A stretch of 64,000 nt of DNA from Novosphingobium ovatum (GCF_009909235.1 NZ_JAAAPO010000003.1:1-64000), one strand, 5' to 3'; counted from the first letter of the stretch, positions 7,681 through 16,362 are shown. Notes: generated by a model from the sequence alone, not told the origin. Translations and numbers: made by a program.

Positions 7681-9366
7681 ATGGATTTTGACGCGATCGT
7701 TGTGGGCTCGGGCATCACGGGTGGCTGGGCGGCCAAGGAATTGACGCAGGCCGGGCTGAAAGTGCTGATGATCGAGCGTGGCCGCGACATCCGCCACGCG
7801 CAGGATTACACCACCGAGATGAAGGCGCCGTGGGAGATGCCGTTCCGGGGTGAGGGCGACGCGGACCTGTTCGCGCGCGACTATCCGGTGCAGGCGTTGA
7901 ACCGCCACTTTACCGAATTCACCCAGAACCACTTCGTCAATGACGCCCAGAACCCCTATGCCAAGGGTGAGGATACCGCCTTTACCTGGTTCCGTTCGTA
8001 CCAGTTGGGCGGGCGTTCGCTGACGTGGGGGCGTCAGTGCTATCGCTGGTCCGACTATGACTTTGGCGCGAACAAGCGCGATGGGCATGGCACCGACTGG
8101 CCGATCCGCTATGCCGACATCGCCCCGTGGTATGACAAGGTCGAAAGCTTTATCGGCGTGTCGGGCGCCAAGGAAGGGCTGACCCAATTGCCTGACGGCC
8201 AGTTCCAGCCACCGATGGCGCTGAACGCGGTCGAACAGCATGTGCGCAAGGAGATCCTGTCGCGCTGGCCCGAACGCTGTCTGACCGTGGGCCGCACGGC
8301 CAACATGACCGAGGCCAAGCCCGATGAGGGCCGCGCCGCCTGTCAGTACCGCTCGATCTGCGCGCGGGGCTGTTCGTTCGGGGCCTATTTCTCGACGCAA
8401 TCCTCGACCCTGCCCGCCGCGCAAAAGACCGGCCGCCTGACCGTCATCACCGACGCTGTGGTCGAGGCGCTGGATTACGATCCGGCCACCCGCCGCATCA
8501 CCGGCGTGCGCTATGTCGATACCAAGACCAAGCGCCGCCGCACCGTCACCTCGCGCATCGTGTTCCTGAACGCGGGCGCGTTCAACTCGGTGCAGATCCT
8601 GCTCAATTCCACCAGCGCGGCCAATCCCAACGGGCTGGCCAACAGCAGCGGCGTGCTGGGCACCCATATCATGGACCACGCCAACACGCTTTCGGCGGTG
8701 GCGATCATGCCGGGGTTTGAGGGCCACACCAGCTTTGGCAACCGCCCGACCGGCGTGGTCGTCGCGCGCTATCGCAATATGGAGCGCATGGATGGCGCGG
8801 GCCACACGCGCGGCTATTCGTTCCAGGGCGGCGCGCTGCAAAGCACATGGACGCAGGGCAAGCGGATGGCCGGCATCGGCGAGGACTACAAGGCGACCCT
8901 GCAGAAGCCGGGGCCGTGGCGGATGGTGCTGGTCGGCTTTGCCGATTGCGTGCCGCGCGCGACCAACCGCCTGACGCTGGACCGCAGCAAGACCGATGCC
9001 AATGGCCTGCCGCTGCTGAAGGTGGATTTCGCCTTTGGCAAGGAAGAGCACGCCGCATTGGCGCAGGCCAAGGCGGACGCGGCCGAGATGCTGACCGCGG
9101 CCGGTGGCAAGGTGATCATGGGGCTGGATCGCCCCGGTCCGGGGGGCACCGCCATCCACGAGATGGGCGGCGCGCGCATGGGGGCAGACCCGGCCACCAG
9201 CGTGCTGAACAAATGGAGTCAGGCGCATGACGTGCCCAACCTGTTCGTCACCGACGGCGCGCAGATGTCGTCCAGCGCCTGCCAGAATCCCTCGCTCACC
9301 TATATGGCGCTGACGGCGCGGGCCTGTGATGCGGCGGTGCGGATGCTGCGCGAAGGCAAGATCTGA
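7681..9366 (+). CDS. GMC-family FAD oxidoreductase (sugar dehydrogenase-like)
   Basis: A 561-residue GMC oxidoreductase with the N-terminal dinucleotide motif GSGITG (residues 9-14), an ERGRD stretch near 32, and the C-terminal motif HEMGGARMG (H493) followed by QNPSLTYMA (N536). The His/Asn spacing matches the catalytic pair of pyranose-oxidising members of the family. It has no signal peptide of its own, which fits co-export with the Tat subunit encoded just upstream. Together they probably form a periplasmic dehydrogenase similar to glucoside 3-dehydrogenase or gluconate 2-dehydrogenase. A cysteine-rich insertion (CQYRSICARGC, about residues 221-231) is also visible. The substrate is inferred from context only. 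Confidence 0.88.
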   Translation: MDFDAIVVGSGITGGWAAKELTQAGLKVLMIERGRDIRHAQDYTTEMKAPWEMPFRGEGDADLFARDYPVQALNRHFTEFTQNHFVNDAQNPYAKGEDTAFTWFRSYQLGGRSLTWGRQCYRWSDYDFGANKRDGHGTDWPIRYADIAPWYDKVESFIGVSGAKEGLTQLPDGQFQPPMALNAVEQHVRKEILSRWPERCLTVGRTANMTEAKPDEGRAACQYRSICARGCSFGAYFSTQSSTLPAAQKTGRLTVITDAVVEALDYDPATRRITGVRYVDTKTKRRRTVTSRIVFLNAGAFNSVQILLNSTSAANPNGLANSSGVLGTHIMDHANTLSAVAIMPGFEGHTSFGNRPTGVVVARYRNMERMDGAGHTRGYSFQGGALQSTWTQGKRMAGIGEDYKATLQKPGPWRMVLVGFADCVPRATNRLTLDRSKTDANGLPLLKVDFAFGKEEHAALAQAKADAAEMLTAAGGKVIMGLDRPGPGGTAIHEMGGARMGADPATSVLNKWSQAHDVPNLFVTDGAQMSSSACQNPSLTYMALTARACDAAVRMLREGKI

Positions 9367-9385
9367 CGTGGTCCATGCCGATGCG

Positions 9386-10792
9386 ATGAGCCCGCGCCAA
9401 AAGTCGCTGGCGCTGTTGACGCTGATTGTGGCGCAGGTGCTGGAGATCGTCGACATGACGATCGTCAACACCGCGCTGCCCGCGATCAAGGCCGAGATCG
9501 GCGCCGGATCGGGCGCGGCGCAATGGATCGTGGCGGGCTATTCGCTGGCCTTTGCGTTATTGCTGATGGCGGGGGGGCGGCTGGGCGACAGCTTTGGCTA
9601 TCGCCGGATGTTCCTGATCGGGGTGGCGGGGTTCTCGCTGTCCTCGCTGGCCTGCGGGATGGCGCAGGATGGCACGCAACTGGTCGCCGCGCGGCTGGCG
9701 CAGGGGGCCACCGGGGCGATCATGGGGCCACAGGTGATGGCGCTGATTCAGGTGATGTTCGAGCCCTTGCAGCGGGTGTCGAAAATGGCGCTGTTTGGCA
9801 TCATTGGCGGGCTGGCGGCGATTGCCGGGCCGGTGCTGGGCGGTTTGCTGATCAAGGCGGACCTGTTCGATCTGGGCTGGCGCATCGTGTTTCTGATCAA
9901 CCTGCCGGTCGGCGTGCTGGCGCTGGTGGCGGGGTGGCGCTATCTGCCGCGCGCCAAATCGGCGCGGCCGGGCGGCTATGATCTGGCGGGGATGGGGTGG
10001 TTTGCCGCCGCGCTGGCGCTGGTGATGGCCCCCTTTGCCCATGCCGAGGGGCAGGCGATCAGCCTGACCGCCTATGGTCTGGCGCTGGCCTCGGTGCCGC
10101 TGGGCTGGATCGGCTGGCGGCATGTGTCGGCCCGCGTGGCTCAGGGGCGGGTGGCGCTGTTTGACCCGGCGCTGTTTGCCATTCCCACCTTTCGGCTGGG
10201 GCTGTTGTCATCGGTGGTGTTTGCCGCGGCCAATGGCGGGTTCCTGCTGATCTTTGCCTTTGCGCTACAGGCAGAACGCGGCCAGACCCCGCTGATGACC
10301 GGGCTGTTGCACATGCCGTTCGGGCTGGGCGCGATGGTGGGCATTGGCGTGCTGGGGCGGCATTTCCTGCCAAAACTGGGGCGCTGGGTGCTGGTGATCG
10401 GGGGCGGCGTGATGGCGCTGTCCTGCGTGCTGGTGTTTGGCGGGATCGGGCCGTGGATGCTGTCGTGGACCGCGCTGGTGCCGGTTCTGGTGCTGGCCGG
10501 GATCGGCATGGGGCTGGCGACGGGATCGCTGGGGCCGATCACCGTGGCACAGGTTGACCGCGACCACGCGGGGGCTGCCAGCAGCCTGTTGAAAACGGCT
10601 CAGCAATTGGGCGCGGCGGTGGGCGTGGCAGTTTGTGGCAGCGCCTATTTCGGTGGGGTGGTGATCCCCGGCTTGCGGCCATTGCTGTTGGCCGCCGCGA
10701 TCATTGCCGGGCTGGAACTGGTGTGCGTGGCCGTGTCCCTGCGGCTGCCGGGCGACATTTTCGGCCGCCGCCCGGCCCACGCCGCCGGTTAG
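9386..10792 (+). CDS. MFS transporter, DHA2 (EmrB/QacA-like) family
   Basis: A 468-residue membrane protein with about 14 predicted helices. It carries the DHA2 motif DMTIVNTALPAI in helix 1 and GGRLGDSFGYRRMF between helices 2 and 3. It would move a small organic compound by proton antiport. It follows the GMC gene with only a few bases between, so it may export or import a product of that oxidation, or serve as a drug pump. The start is uncertain: ATG at 9386 has no good ribosome site, and an in-frame GTG at 9368 is the alternative. Its stop codon overlaps that of the convergent copB by 4 bp. Confidence 0.8.
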   Translation: MSPRQKSLALLTLIVAQVLEIVDMTIVNTALPAIKAEIGAGSGAAQWIVAGYSLAFALLLMAGGRLGDSFGYRRMFLIGVAGFSLSSLACGMAQDGTQLVAARLAQGATGAIMGPQVMALIQVMFEPLQRVSKMALFGIIGGLAAIAGPVLGGLLIKADLFDLGWRIVFLINLPVGVLALVAGWRYLPRAKSARPGGYDLAGMGWFAAALALVMAPFAHAEGQAISLTAYGLALASVPLGWIGWRHVSARVAQGRVALFDPALFAIPTFRLGLLSSVVFAAANGGFLLIFAFALQAERGQTPLMTGLLHMPFGLGAMVGIGVLGRHFLPKLGRWVLVIGGGVMALSCVLVFGGIGPWMLSWTALVPVLVLAGIGMGLATGSLGPITVAQVDRDHAGAASSLLKTAQQLGAAVGVAVCGSAYFGGVVIPGLRPLLLAAAIIAGLELVCVAVSLRLPGDIFGRRPAHAAG

Positions 10793-11691
10793 AACCAGCC
10801 GCGCAGCCCCACCACCACCGCGCGCGAGGCCACCGCCTGGCCCTCGGCGCGGGCGTAATCGGCGGTGGCGCCGGTGGCCCAATTCCAGTGCATGCCGACA
10901 TAGGGCACCAGCTTGCGGCTGATTTCATAGCCCAGCCGCAGGCCCGCCTCGATCCCCGTCAGCCCCGCGCCGGTGTGTTGATCTGGCATGTCCTGCGCCG
11001 ACAGGTTCACCTCGACGCGCGGTTGCAGGATCAGGCGGCGGGTGATGCGCTGGTCATAGCTGGCCTCGGCGCGGGCCGTCAGTTGGCCCTTGTCCGACAG
11101 GAACAGCGCGGCCAACACCTCGAACCGATAGGGGGCCATGCCCGATAGGCCCAGCATCGCGTGGGTGCGGTTGGGCACTGGCCCCACATCCTGCCGCACG
11201 CCTGCCAGCACATTCCACCACGGGGTGATCGCGCGGGCATAGGCGGCGCGGATCTCGGCATGTTCGACCGCGCCTGACGCCTCGCCCTCGATGCGGGTGG
11301 CCAGAGTCAGGCGGTTCAGGTCCCCCACCCAGCCTTCGCCCTCGACCGCGAAACCATCGCCGCCCCGGCCAAAGCGGTATTCGGCCATGTCGACATGCAC
11401 CGCGCTATAGACCGGGGCGCTGTGGGCCGACATCATCGCGTGTTCGGCAGGCGCCATCGCGGCGGCCCCCCAATGCGCGTCGGCGGCGCGGTCATGGATG
11501 GGGGCAGGCGGCGGCGCGCTGCCCGGATCGGCATCGGTGCCGCCCATGCGCGGGGCAGGAACCGGCGTGACGGGCGTGGCGGGCGTGACGGCCGGGGCCG
11601 CCGCCTGATGCTGGCTGTGGTCCTGCGCATGGGCGATGCCGGGCAGGGCTAGCGCCACGATCATCGCGGCAAGGGAGGAGGTGGTCTTCAT
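10789..11691 (-). CDS. copB: Copper resistance outer-membrane protein CopB
   Basis: A 300-residue protein with a signal peptide, a His/Met/Pro-rich mature N-terminus (QDHSQHQ..., several HAMM-like stretches) and a C-terminal CopB beta-barrel domain. Family segments include GEGWVGDLNRL, PWWNVLAGVRQD, YRFEVLAALFLSDKGQLTARAE and a terminal LRGWF with a final Phe. CopB/PcoB works with the multicopper oxidase CopA in periplasmic and outer-membrane copper tolerance. The start overlaps the copA stop by 4 bp, so the two are co-translated. Its own stop overlaps the convergent MFS gene by 4 bp, leaving no room for a separate terminator. Confidence 0.93.
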   Translation of the reverse strand: MKTTSSLAAMIVALALPGIAHAQDHSQHQAAAPAVTPATPVTPVPAPRMGGTDADPGSAPPPAPIHDRAADAHWGAAAMAPAEHAMMSAHSAPVYSAVHVDMAEYRFGRGGDGFAVEGEGWVGDLNRLTLATRIEGEASGAVEHAEIRAAYARAITPWWNVLAGVRQDVGPVPNRTHAMLGLSGMAPYRFEVLAALFLSDKGQLTARAEASYDQRITRRLILQPRVEVNLSAQDMPDQHTGAGLTGIEAGLRLGYEISRKLVPYVGMHWNWATGATADYARAEGQAVASRAVVVGLRGWF

Positions 11692-13376
11692 GCGGGGCGA
11701 ACCTTGACGATGCGCATCATGCCCATGGCCATGTGCAGGAACAGGTGACAGTGGAACGCCCAGTCGCCGGGCTCGGCCGTCACGTCAAAGCTGACCTTGC
11801 CTCCGGGCAGAACGTTGACGGTGTGTTTGCGCGGAGCATGGACGCCGTGGCCGGTTACCAGATCAAAGATGTGGCCGTGCAGGTGGATCGGATGGGCCAT
11901 CATCGTGTCATTGATCAGCGTGACGCGCAGCCGCTCGCCGGTGCGCATCGGCAACGCCTCGTGGGCCTGCTGCATCGTCTGGCCGTCCATCGACCACATA
12001 TAGCGGTCCATCGCCCCGGTCAGATGCACCTCCACCTCGCGCGTGGGGGCGCGGGCGTCGGGGATGGGCGTGGGGCTGCGCAATTGGCGATAGGTCAGCA
12101 CGCGGTGGCCGACATGCTCCAGCCCCAGCCCCGGATCGCCGGTGCGGTCGGCGGGCATGGGGGCGATCATCTCGACTCCGGGGCCCATTTTGACCTGCGG
12201 TGCGGCGCTGCCATCGCGCATTGTCATGCCCGCCATGCTGTGGCCGGACGCGCCATGGTCCATGCCCATGTCCTTCATCGTCAACAGCGGCCTTTCGCGC
12301 AAAGCGGGCACGGGCGCGGCCATGCCGGGGCGCGGAGCCAATGTGGCGCGGGCCAGACCTGACCGGTCCATGGCTTCGGCCACGATGGTGCGCGGCGCGT
12401 CATCGGGCAGGGTGACGATCACGTCATAGGTTTCGCCAGGCGTGATCTGCAATTCGTCCACGCTGACCGGCACAACGTCCTGCCCATCGGCGGCCACCAC
12501 CCGCAATTCGACCCCCGGAATGCGGACGTTGAAGAACGTCATCCCCCCCGCATTGACCAGACGCAGCCGGGTGGGCACGCCGGGGGTGGCCAGCACGGTG
12601 CAATTGTCGCCCACGCCATGGCCGTTCACCAGATAGCGCAGCACCACCCCCGTCACGTCCGAAATATCGGTGGGGTCCATCCGCATCGCGGCCCATTCCA
12701 GCCGCTGGGCCTGTGTCTGCCCGCGCCCGGCGATCAGGTCGGCAAAGGTCTGGGGCTGGTGGTTGTAATAGCCCGGCTCGACCTTGAGGTTGCGCAGGAT
12801 ACGCGCGGGGTGGGTAAAGCTGTGGTCGGAGAGCACCAGCACCTGATCGGGCACCTGATCGGGCGCACTATCAGCCAGCGGCACCGCCGGATCGATGACA
12901 ATCGCGCCATAGGCCCCCATCAGTTCCTGCAGGCCCGAATGGCTGTGATACCAATAGGTGCCCGTCTGGGTGATCGGGAATTCATAGGTAAACCGCCCGC
13001 GCGGCGGGATGCCCGGAAACGACACGCCCGGTACGCCATCCATGTGGAACGGCAACAACAGCCCGTGCCAGTGGATCGAGCTTTCCTCGTCCAGATCATT
13101 CACCACCGTCAGGCGCAGGCTCTGCCCCTGCCGCAGGCGCAGCGTCGGGCCGGGGACGCCGCCGTTGATGGTGACGGCCCGCGCCGGGCGGCCATCAATG
13201 CGGATCGCGCCATGGCCGATGGTCAGCGTGATGTCCTCACCCGAGAGCACCGGGGGCGTGCGCGGCGCTGTGGCGCGCATGGGGGCGGATTGGGCGGATG
13301 GCGCATGCGCCAGCCCCGCCAGCCCGACAGCGGAACCGCACAACAGCGCGCGGCGGGAAACGGCGGTATCAGGCAT
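11688..13376 (-). CDS. copA: Copper-resistance multicopper oxidase CopA
   Basis: A 562-residue Tat-exported multicopper oxidase (SRRALL at residues 7-12). The four copper-binding segments are present: HWHG at 102-105, HSH at 144-146, HPIHLHGH at 495-502 and HCHLFLH at 542-548 followed by a Met-rich end. A Met/His-rich loop in the middle (MKDMGMDHGASGHSMAGM) is typical of CopA/PcoA and binds extra copper. The enzyme oxidises Cu(I) in the periplasm. It lies downstream of an ECF sigma factor gene and upstream of copB on the same strand, in what looks like one metal-responsive operon. Confidence 0.96.
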   Translation of the reverse strand: MPDTAVSRRALLCGSAVGLAGLAHAPSAQSAPMRATAPRTPPVLSGEDITLTIGHGAIRIDGRPARAVTINGGVPGPTLRLRQGQSLRLTVVNDLDEESSIHWHGLLLPFHMDGVPGVSFPGIPPRGRFTYEFPITQTGTYWYHSHSGLQELMGAYGAIVIDPAVPLADSAPDQVPDQVLVLSDHSFTHPARILRNLKVEPGYYNHQPQTFADLIAGRGQTQAQRLEWAAMRMDPTDISDVTGVVLRYLVNGHGVGDNCTVLATPGVPTRLRLVNAGGMTFFNVRIPGVELRVVAADGQDVVPVSVDELQITPGETYDVIVTLPDDAPRTIVAEAMDRSGLARATLAPRPGMAAPVPALRERPLLTMKDMGMDHGASGHSMAGMTMRDGSAAPQVKMGPGVEMIAPMPADRTGDPGLGLEHVGHRVLTYRQLRSPTPIPDARAPTREVEVHLTGAMDRYMWSMDGQTMQQAHEALPMRTGERLRVTLINDTMMAHPIHLHGHIFDLVTGHGVHAPRKHTVNVLPGGKVSFDVTAEPGDWAFHCHLFLHMAMGMMRIVKVRPA

Positions 13377-13428
13377 GGGCTGCGGTTCTTTCCAGCAAAG
13401 GTCTTGCCACGGATACGCGGGAGGCGGC

Positions 13429-13989
13429 CTAATCCCTCAACATTTCGGACAATTTTTCGCGCGCCCGGTACAGCCGCGTTTCCACCGCCTTGGGCGTGAT
13501 GTTCAGCATCTGGGCGACCTCGGCCTGCGGCAGGCCCTCGATCGCGCGCAGCACCAGCACGTCCTTCAGATTGGCGGGCAGGCGGGCGACGGCCGCCATC
13601 GCGCGGGCCAGAGCCTGCCGGTCGGCGCTGAGCGTTTCGGGGCTGGGGGCGGCATCGGCCAGATCGCGCGCGTCCTCGATCGGCGCGGCAAAGCGCAGCC
13701 AGCGGCGCAGCGCCATCCGCCGCCCCCGGTCGCGGCATTTGTTCAGCGTGATGCGCGCGATCCAATGGGCAAAGGGCCGGGCCGGATCATAGCGCCCCAG
13801 CGCGGCAAAGGCGGCGATGAAGCTTTGCTGGGTAATGTCCAGCGCCGCGTCCTCGTCACCGCAATGGTGGCGGGCAATGCGATAGACGGCGGGGCGGTGG
13901 CGGGCCAGCAACTGGCGATAGGCGTCCTGCCGCCCGGCCAGCGCCAGCGCCGCCAGTTCGGCATCGGTAAAGGTGTCGGGATCGGCCAC
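13429..13989 (-). CDS. ECF-type RNA polymerase sigma factor (CnrH-like position)
   Basis: A 186-residue sigma-70 family ECF factor. Region 2 spans about residues 20-90 (YRQLLARHRPAVYRIARHHCGDEDAALDITQQSF, then HWIARITLNKCRDRGRR). Region 4 spans about 128-180 (LPANLKDVLVLRAIEGLPQAEVAQML with the helix-turn-helix). It follows genes for a CnrX-like sensor and a small membrane protein in the anti-sigma position and precedes copA, the order expected for a CnrYXH-type metal-responsive circuit. It probably activates this operon and perhaps copC. Confidence 0.9.
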   Translation of the reverse strand: MADPDTFTDAELAALALAGRQDAYRQLLARHRPAVYRIARHHCGDEDAALDITQQSFIAAFAALGRYDPARPFAHWIARITLNKCRDRGRRMALRRWLRFAAPIEDARDLADAAPSPETLSADRQALARAMAAVARLPANLKDVLVLRAIEGLPQAEVAQMLNITPKAVETRLYRAREKLSEMLRD

Positions 13990-14013
13990 CGGGGCGCGTC
14001 TGGGGCGGGCGGT

Positions 14014-14472
14014 TCAGGGCGCGGCGGGCGTCAGCGCGCGCACCACCGCCGCGTCAAAGCGCGCCGCCTGATCGGGGCGCAACACCCCGCGCATGGCAAA
14101 GACATGCTCCAGACTGGCCTTTTGCAGCGCGCCCATCGCGTGATGGCTGGCATCCACCGCCTCGGCCACCTTGGGGCCATATCCGTGCTCGGCCTCGATC
14201 GCGGCCGCCAGTCGGGCGTTGTCGGCGCGCAATTCGGCCTCCAGCGCGCGGCGGCGGATGGCGAAATCGGCCTCGATCGCCTCGATCCGGGTGGTTTGCG
14301 CCGGGTCCAGATCCAGCCTTTGGTGGACAAAGGCGTGGATGTCATTGGCGCCATCTGTCGGCGGCGGGGCCAGCCATTGCCGCCCCACCCATGTGCCCGC
14401 CAGCGCCGCGACAAAGCCCAGCGCCACCGCCAGCGCCAGCAAGCCCCGGTCCGAACGCAACGACCCGGTCAT
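14014..14472 (-). CDS. CnrX-like periplasmic metal sensor
   Basis: A 152-residue protein with one N-terminal membrane anchor (about residues 11-30) and an all-helical periplasmic domain. Residues H46, H50, E67, H123 and M127 reproduce the spacing of the CnrX metal ligands as I recall them (H42, H46, E63, H119, M123), with a constant offset of four. In CnrX this site binds Ni or Co and triggers release of the sigma factor from its anti-sigma factor. Here the adjacent genes are copper-resistance genes, so the metal sensed may differ. The start overlaps the preceding gene by 4 bp. Confidence 0.82.
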   Translation of the reverse strand: MTGSLRSDRGLLALAVALGFVAALAGTWVGRQWLAPPPTDGANDIHAFVHQRLDLDPAQTTRIEAIEADFAIRRRALEAELRADNARLAAAIEAEHGYGPKVAEAVDASHHAMGALQKASLEHVFAMRGVLRPDQAARFDAAVVRALTPAAP

Positions 14473-14744
14473 CGCGCGCCCCCGCCCAGCAGGGTGGAGG
14501 GTGCCAGCGCCATCGGCACGCCCAGCGGGGTTGGCTGTGCGGCATGGGCTGGTGCCGCCCCCGGCCAGCCTGCCGCCACGCCCAGCCCCAGCGCCATCAC
14601 CCCCACCAGCCCCAGCAGCGGCGTGGCGCGCGTTGCGGCGCGCGGCGCGGACAGGGCGGCAATCACCGCGTCATCCACCGCCTCCAGCCGCGCGTCGGGC
14701 GGCAAATGGCGCATCTGGGCAAACATCTGGTCGATCTGGGGCAT
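14469..14744 (-). CDS. Small membrane protein, candidate CnrY-like anti-sigma factor
   Basis: A 91-residue protein with a cytosolic N-terminus of about 40 residues, one membrane helix (about 42-63) and a short Pro-rich periplasmic tail. Its size, topology and position ahead of the sensor and sigma genes match CnrY-type anti-sigma factors, which are too short and variable to identify by motif. The ATG at 14744 is preferred because AGGAA lies 11 bases upstream. An ATG at 14756 overlaps that site and a TTG at 14771 has none. It is first in the minus-strand operon, and its promoter must lie in the space shared with copC. Confidence 0.65.
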   Translation of the reverse strand: MPQIDQMFAQMRHLPPDARLEAVDDAVIAALSAPRAATRATPLLGLVGVMALGLGVAAGWPGAAPAHAAQPTPLGVPMALAPSTLLGGGAR

Positions 14745-14839
14745 GGGGCGCGACATTCCTGCAAGACGCAATCGGGGGTATCTGTCAGACTATACGCGCG
14801 CGGCCGCGCCGTCCCTTGGCAAAAATACCCGATGTGGCG

Positions 14840-14864
14840 AAAAAATGCACAGGGCGTGCTTTTT
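14840..14864 (+). other. A/T-plus-GC hairpin in the copC leader
   Basis: AAAAA and GCAC pair with GTGC and TTTTT around a 5-base loop, with one unpaired A and one bulged T. The result resembles an intrinsic terminator about 80 bases before copC. It could act as an attenuator for copC or as an end signal for a short leader RNA. Confidence 0.35.
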
Positions 14865-14944
14865 GCGCAAGGGGCGGGGGCGGGGGCTGCGTATCGCTGT
14901 CATCACCGGCCGTCCGCCACGGCCCAAACGAAAGGTCTGCCCTG

Positions 14945-15358
14945 ATGCACGCGCTCCTGCTTCGTCTTGCCCGTCCGTTGGCCCGTCCGTTGGCTGTTGC
15001 CGCCGCCAGCGCCGCCATGGCCATCGCCGCCCCCGCCATCGCCCACCCCAAGGTGGTGACCGCCACCCCGGCCGAAGGCGCCACCCTGGCGCAGGTGCCC
15101 GCCGTCAGCCTGACCTTTTCCGAAGCGCTGGTGGCCGATGGGTCCAGCGTCAGCATCGTGATGACCGCGATGCCCGGCATGGCAGACCACCCCCCGATGA
15201 AGATGGGCGGCGTCAAGGTCGCGCTGAGCGAGGACAAGCTGACGCTGACCGCCACGCCCGCGCGTCCCCTGCCCAAGGGGTCCTATGCCGCCAAGTGGTT
15301 TGTCACCGCCGCCAATGGCCACACCGTCGAGGGCGCGCTGACCTTTACCGTGCAATAA
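14945..15358 (+). CDS. copC: Periplasmic copper-binding protein CopC
   Basis: A 137-residue protein with a signal peptide cleaved before HPKVVTATPAEGATL. The mature protein starts with the N-terminal histidine that ligates Cu(II) in CopC. The Met-rich segment MTAMPGMADHPPMKMGG and the closing KWFVTAANGHTVEGALTFTVQ are typical of the CopC/YobA beta barrel. It carries copper in the periplasm. It is transcribed divergently from the CnrYXH-like/copAB operon and is followed by a clear terminator, so it is a single-gene unit. Confidence 0.93.
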   Translation: MHALLLRLARPLARPLAVAAASAAMAIAAPAIAHPKVVTATPAEGATLAQVPAVSLTFSEALVADGSSVSIVMTAMPGMADHPPMKMGGVKVALSEDKLTLTATPARPLPKGSYAAKWFVTAANGHTVEGALTFTVQ

Positions 15359-15390
15359 TCCCGCCCGCCCTTTGGGCTTTGCAAAAAGCG

Positions 15391-15432
15391 CCCCGCGATC
15401 AGGCACATATGGCCTGACGCGGGGTTTGTTTT
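15391..15432 (+). terminator. Rho-independent terminator of copC
   Basis: CCCCGCG A TCAGGC pairs with GCCTGA CGCGGGG (13 bp with one bulged A) around a 7-base loop at 15391-15424. It is followed by a T-rich run (TTTGTTTT) to 15432, 32 bases after the copC stop. Confidence 0.85.
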
Positions 15433-15603
15433 ACCTGTCATCGGCGTGGCGGCGGTATGCGCCTTGTGCTGGCGCGGCGCGTTTCTACGTCAGAGCCTGC
15501 CGAAATGTGTCGCAAATCGGTAAAGATCGCCGTTTCATCCGCATAAGCTCGCAGGTCTGATGGCATGGTGTATCATGCCGGTCTGCACCGGGGAGCCTTT
15601 GCG

Positions 15604-16362
15604 ATGATGAAGCGATCGACACGTCTGTTTGCCGCCGGATTGGGGTTGGCTGGGGCCGCCTTTGCCATGGGGCTGGCCAGCAATGCACAGGCACACGGCA
15701 TCTGGTTTGCCCAGCGCGCGCGCCAGATTGCGCTGGTGTTTGGTTTGGGGGGCGATGATCTGGACATGGTGCGCCGCATGCCGCGCCTGACCAGCGTCAC
15801 CGCCTATGACGCCGATGGCGCGCCGGTGGCCGCGCAATTGGTGGCCAAGGGGGCGATCCCCATCATGGACGCGACCGCACCCTATGCCATTGCGGCCGCC
15901 ACGATGGATTACGGCGTGTGGGCCAAACGCCCCGATGGCGAGTTTGAGGAAACCACTAAGGACAAGGTGCCCAACGCCGTGCTGGGCGAGCGGACCTTCA
16001 AATATGCCGTCTTTCTGGCCAAGCCGCTGAACAAGCCGCTGGCGCTGCTGCCCGGCCACAAGGTGCAGATCGTGCCGCTGGCCAAGGATATCCCGCAGAA
16101 AAAGGGCCAGATGTTTGCCGTGCGCGTCTATTTCGATGGCAAGCCGTTCAAGGGGGCGCAGATCCTGCCCGATTTCGTCAATGACCCCGACATGACGCCG
16201 ATCAAGACGGACGCTGCCGGCATCGCCCGTTTCCCGATGCGCAATCAGGGGCTGAACGTGATCGCGGCCACCATCATCGAAAAGAGCAGCGAGCCGGTCA
16301 AATACGACTACACCGAATATCGCGCCTCGCTCAGCTTCATGCTGCCGCACGCGGCCGAGTAA
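15604..16362 (+). CDS. DUF4198 periplasmic protein
   Basis: A 252-residue protein with a signal peptide (cleavage near NAQA-HGIWF), a mature N-terminal histidine, and the DUF4198 pattern. An N-terminal Ig-like half (to about residue 130) is followed by a carboxypeptidase-regulatory-like half (VRVYFDGKPFKGAQILPDF, TDAAGIARFPM, GLNVIAAT). DUF4198 proteins commonly accompany nickel, cobalt or iron uptake systems and are thought to bind metal in the periplasm. GGAG 8 bases upstream fixes the start. The location after the copper genes fits a metal role, but no ligand is proven. Confidence 0.8.
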   Translation: MMKRSTRLFAAGLGLAGAAFAMGLASNAQAHGIWFAQRARQIALVFGLGGDDLDMVRRMPRLTSVTAYDADGAPVAAQLVAKGAIPIMDATAPYAIAAATMDYGVWAKRPDGEFEETTKDKVPNAVLGERTFKYAVFLAKPLNKPLALLPGHKVQIVPLAKDIPQKKGQMFAVRVYFDGKPFKGAQILPDFVNDPDMTPIKTDAAGIARFPMRNQGLNVIAATIIEKSSEPVKYDYTEYRASLSFMLPHAAE

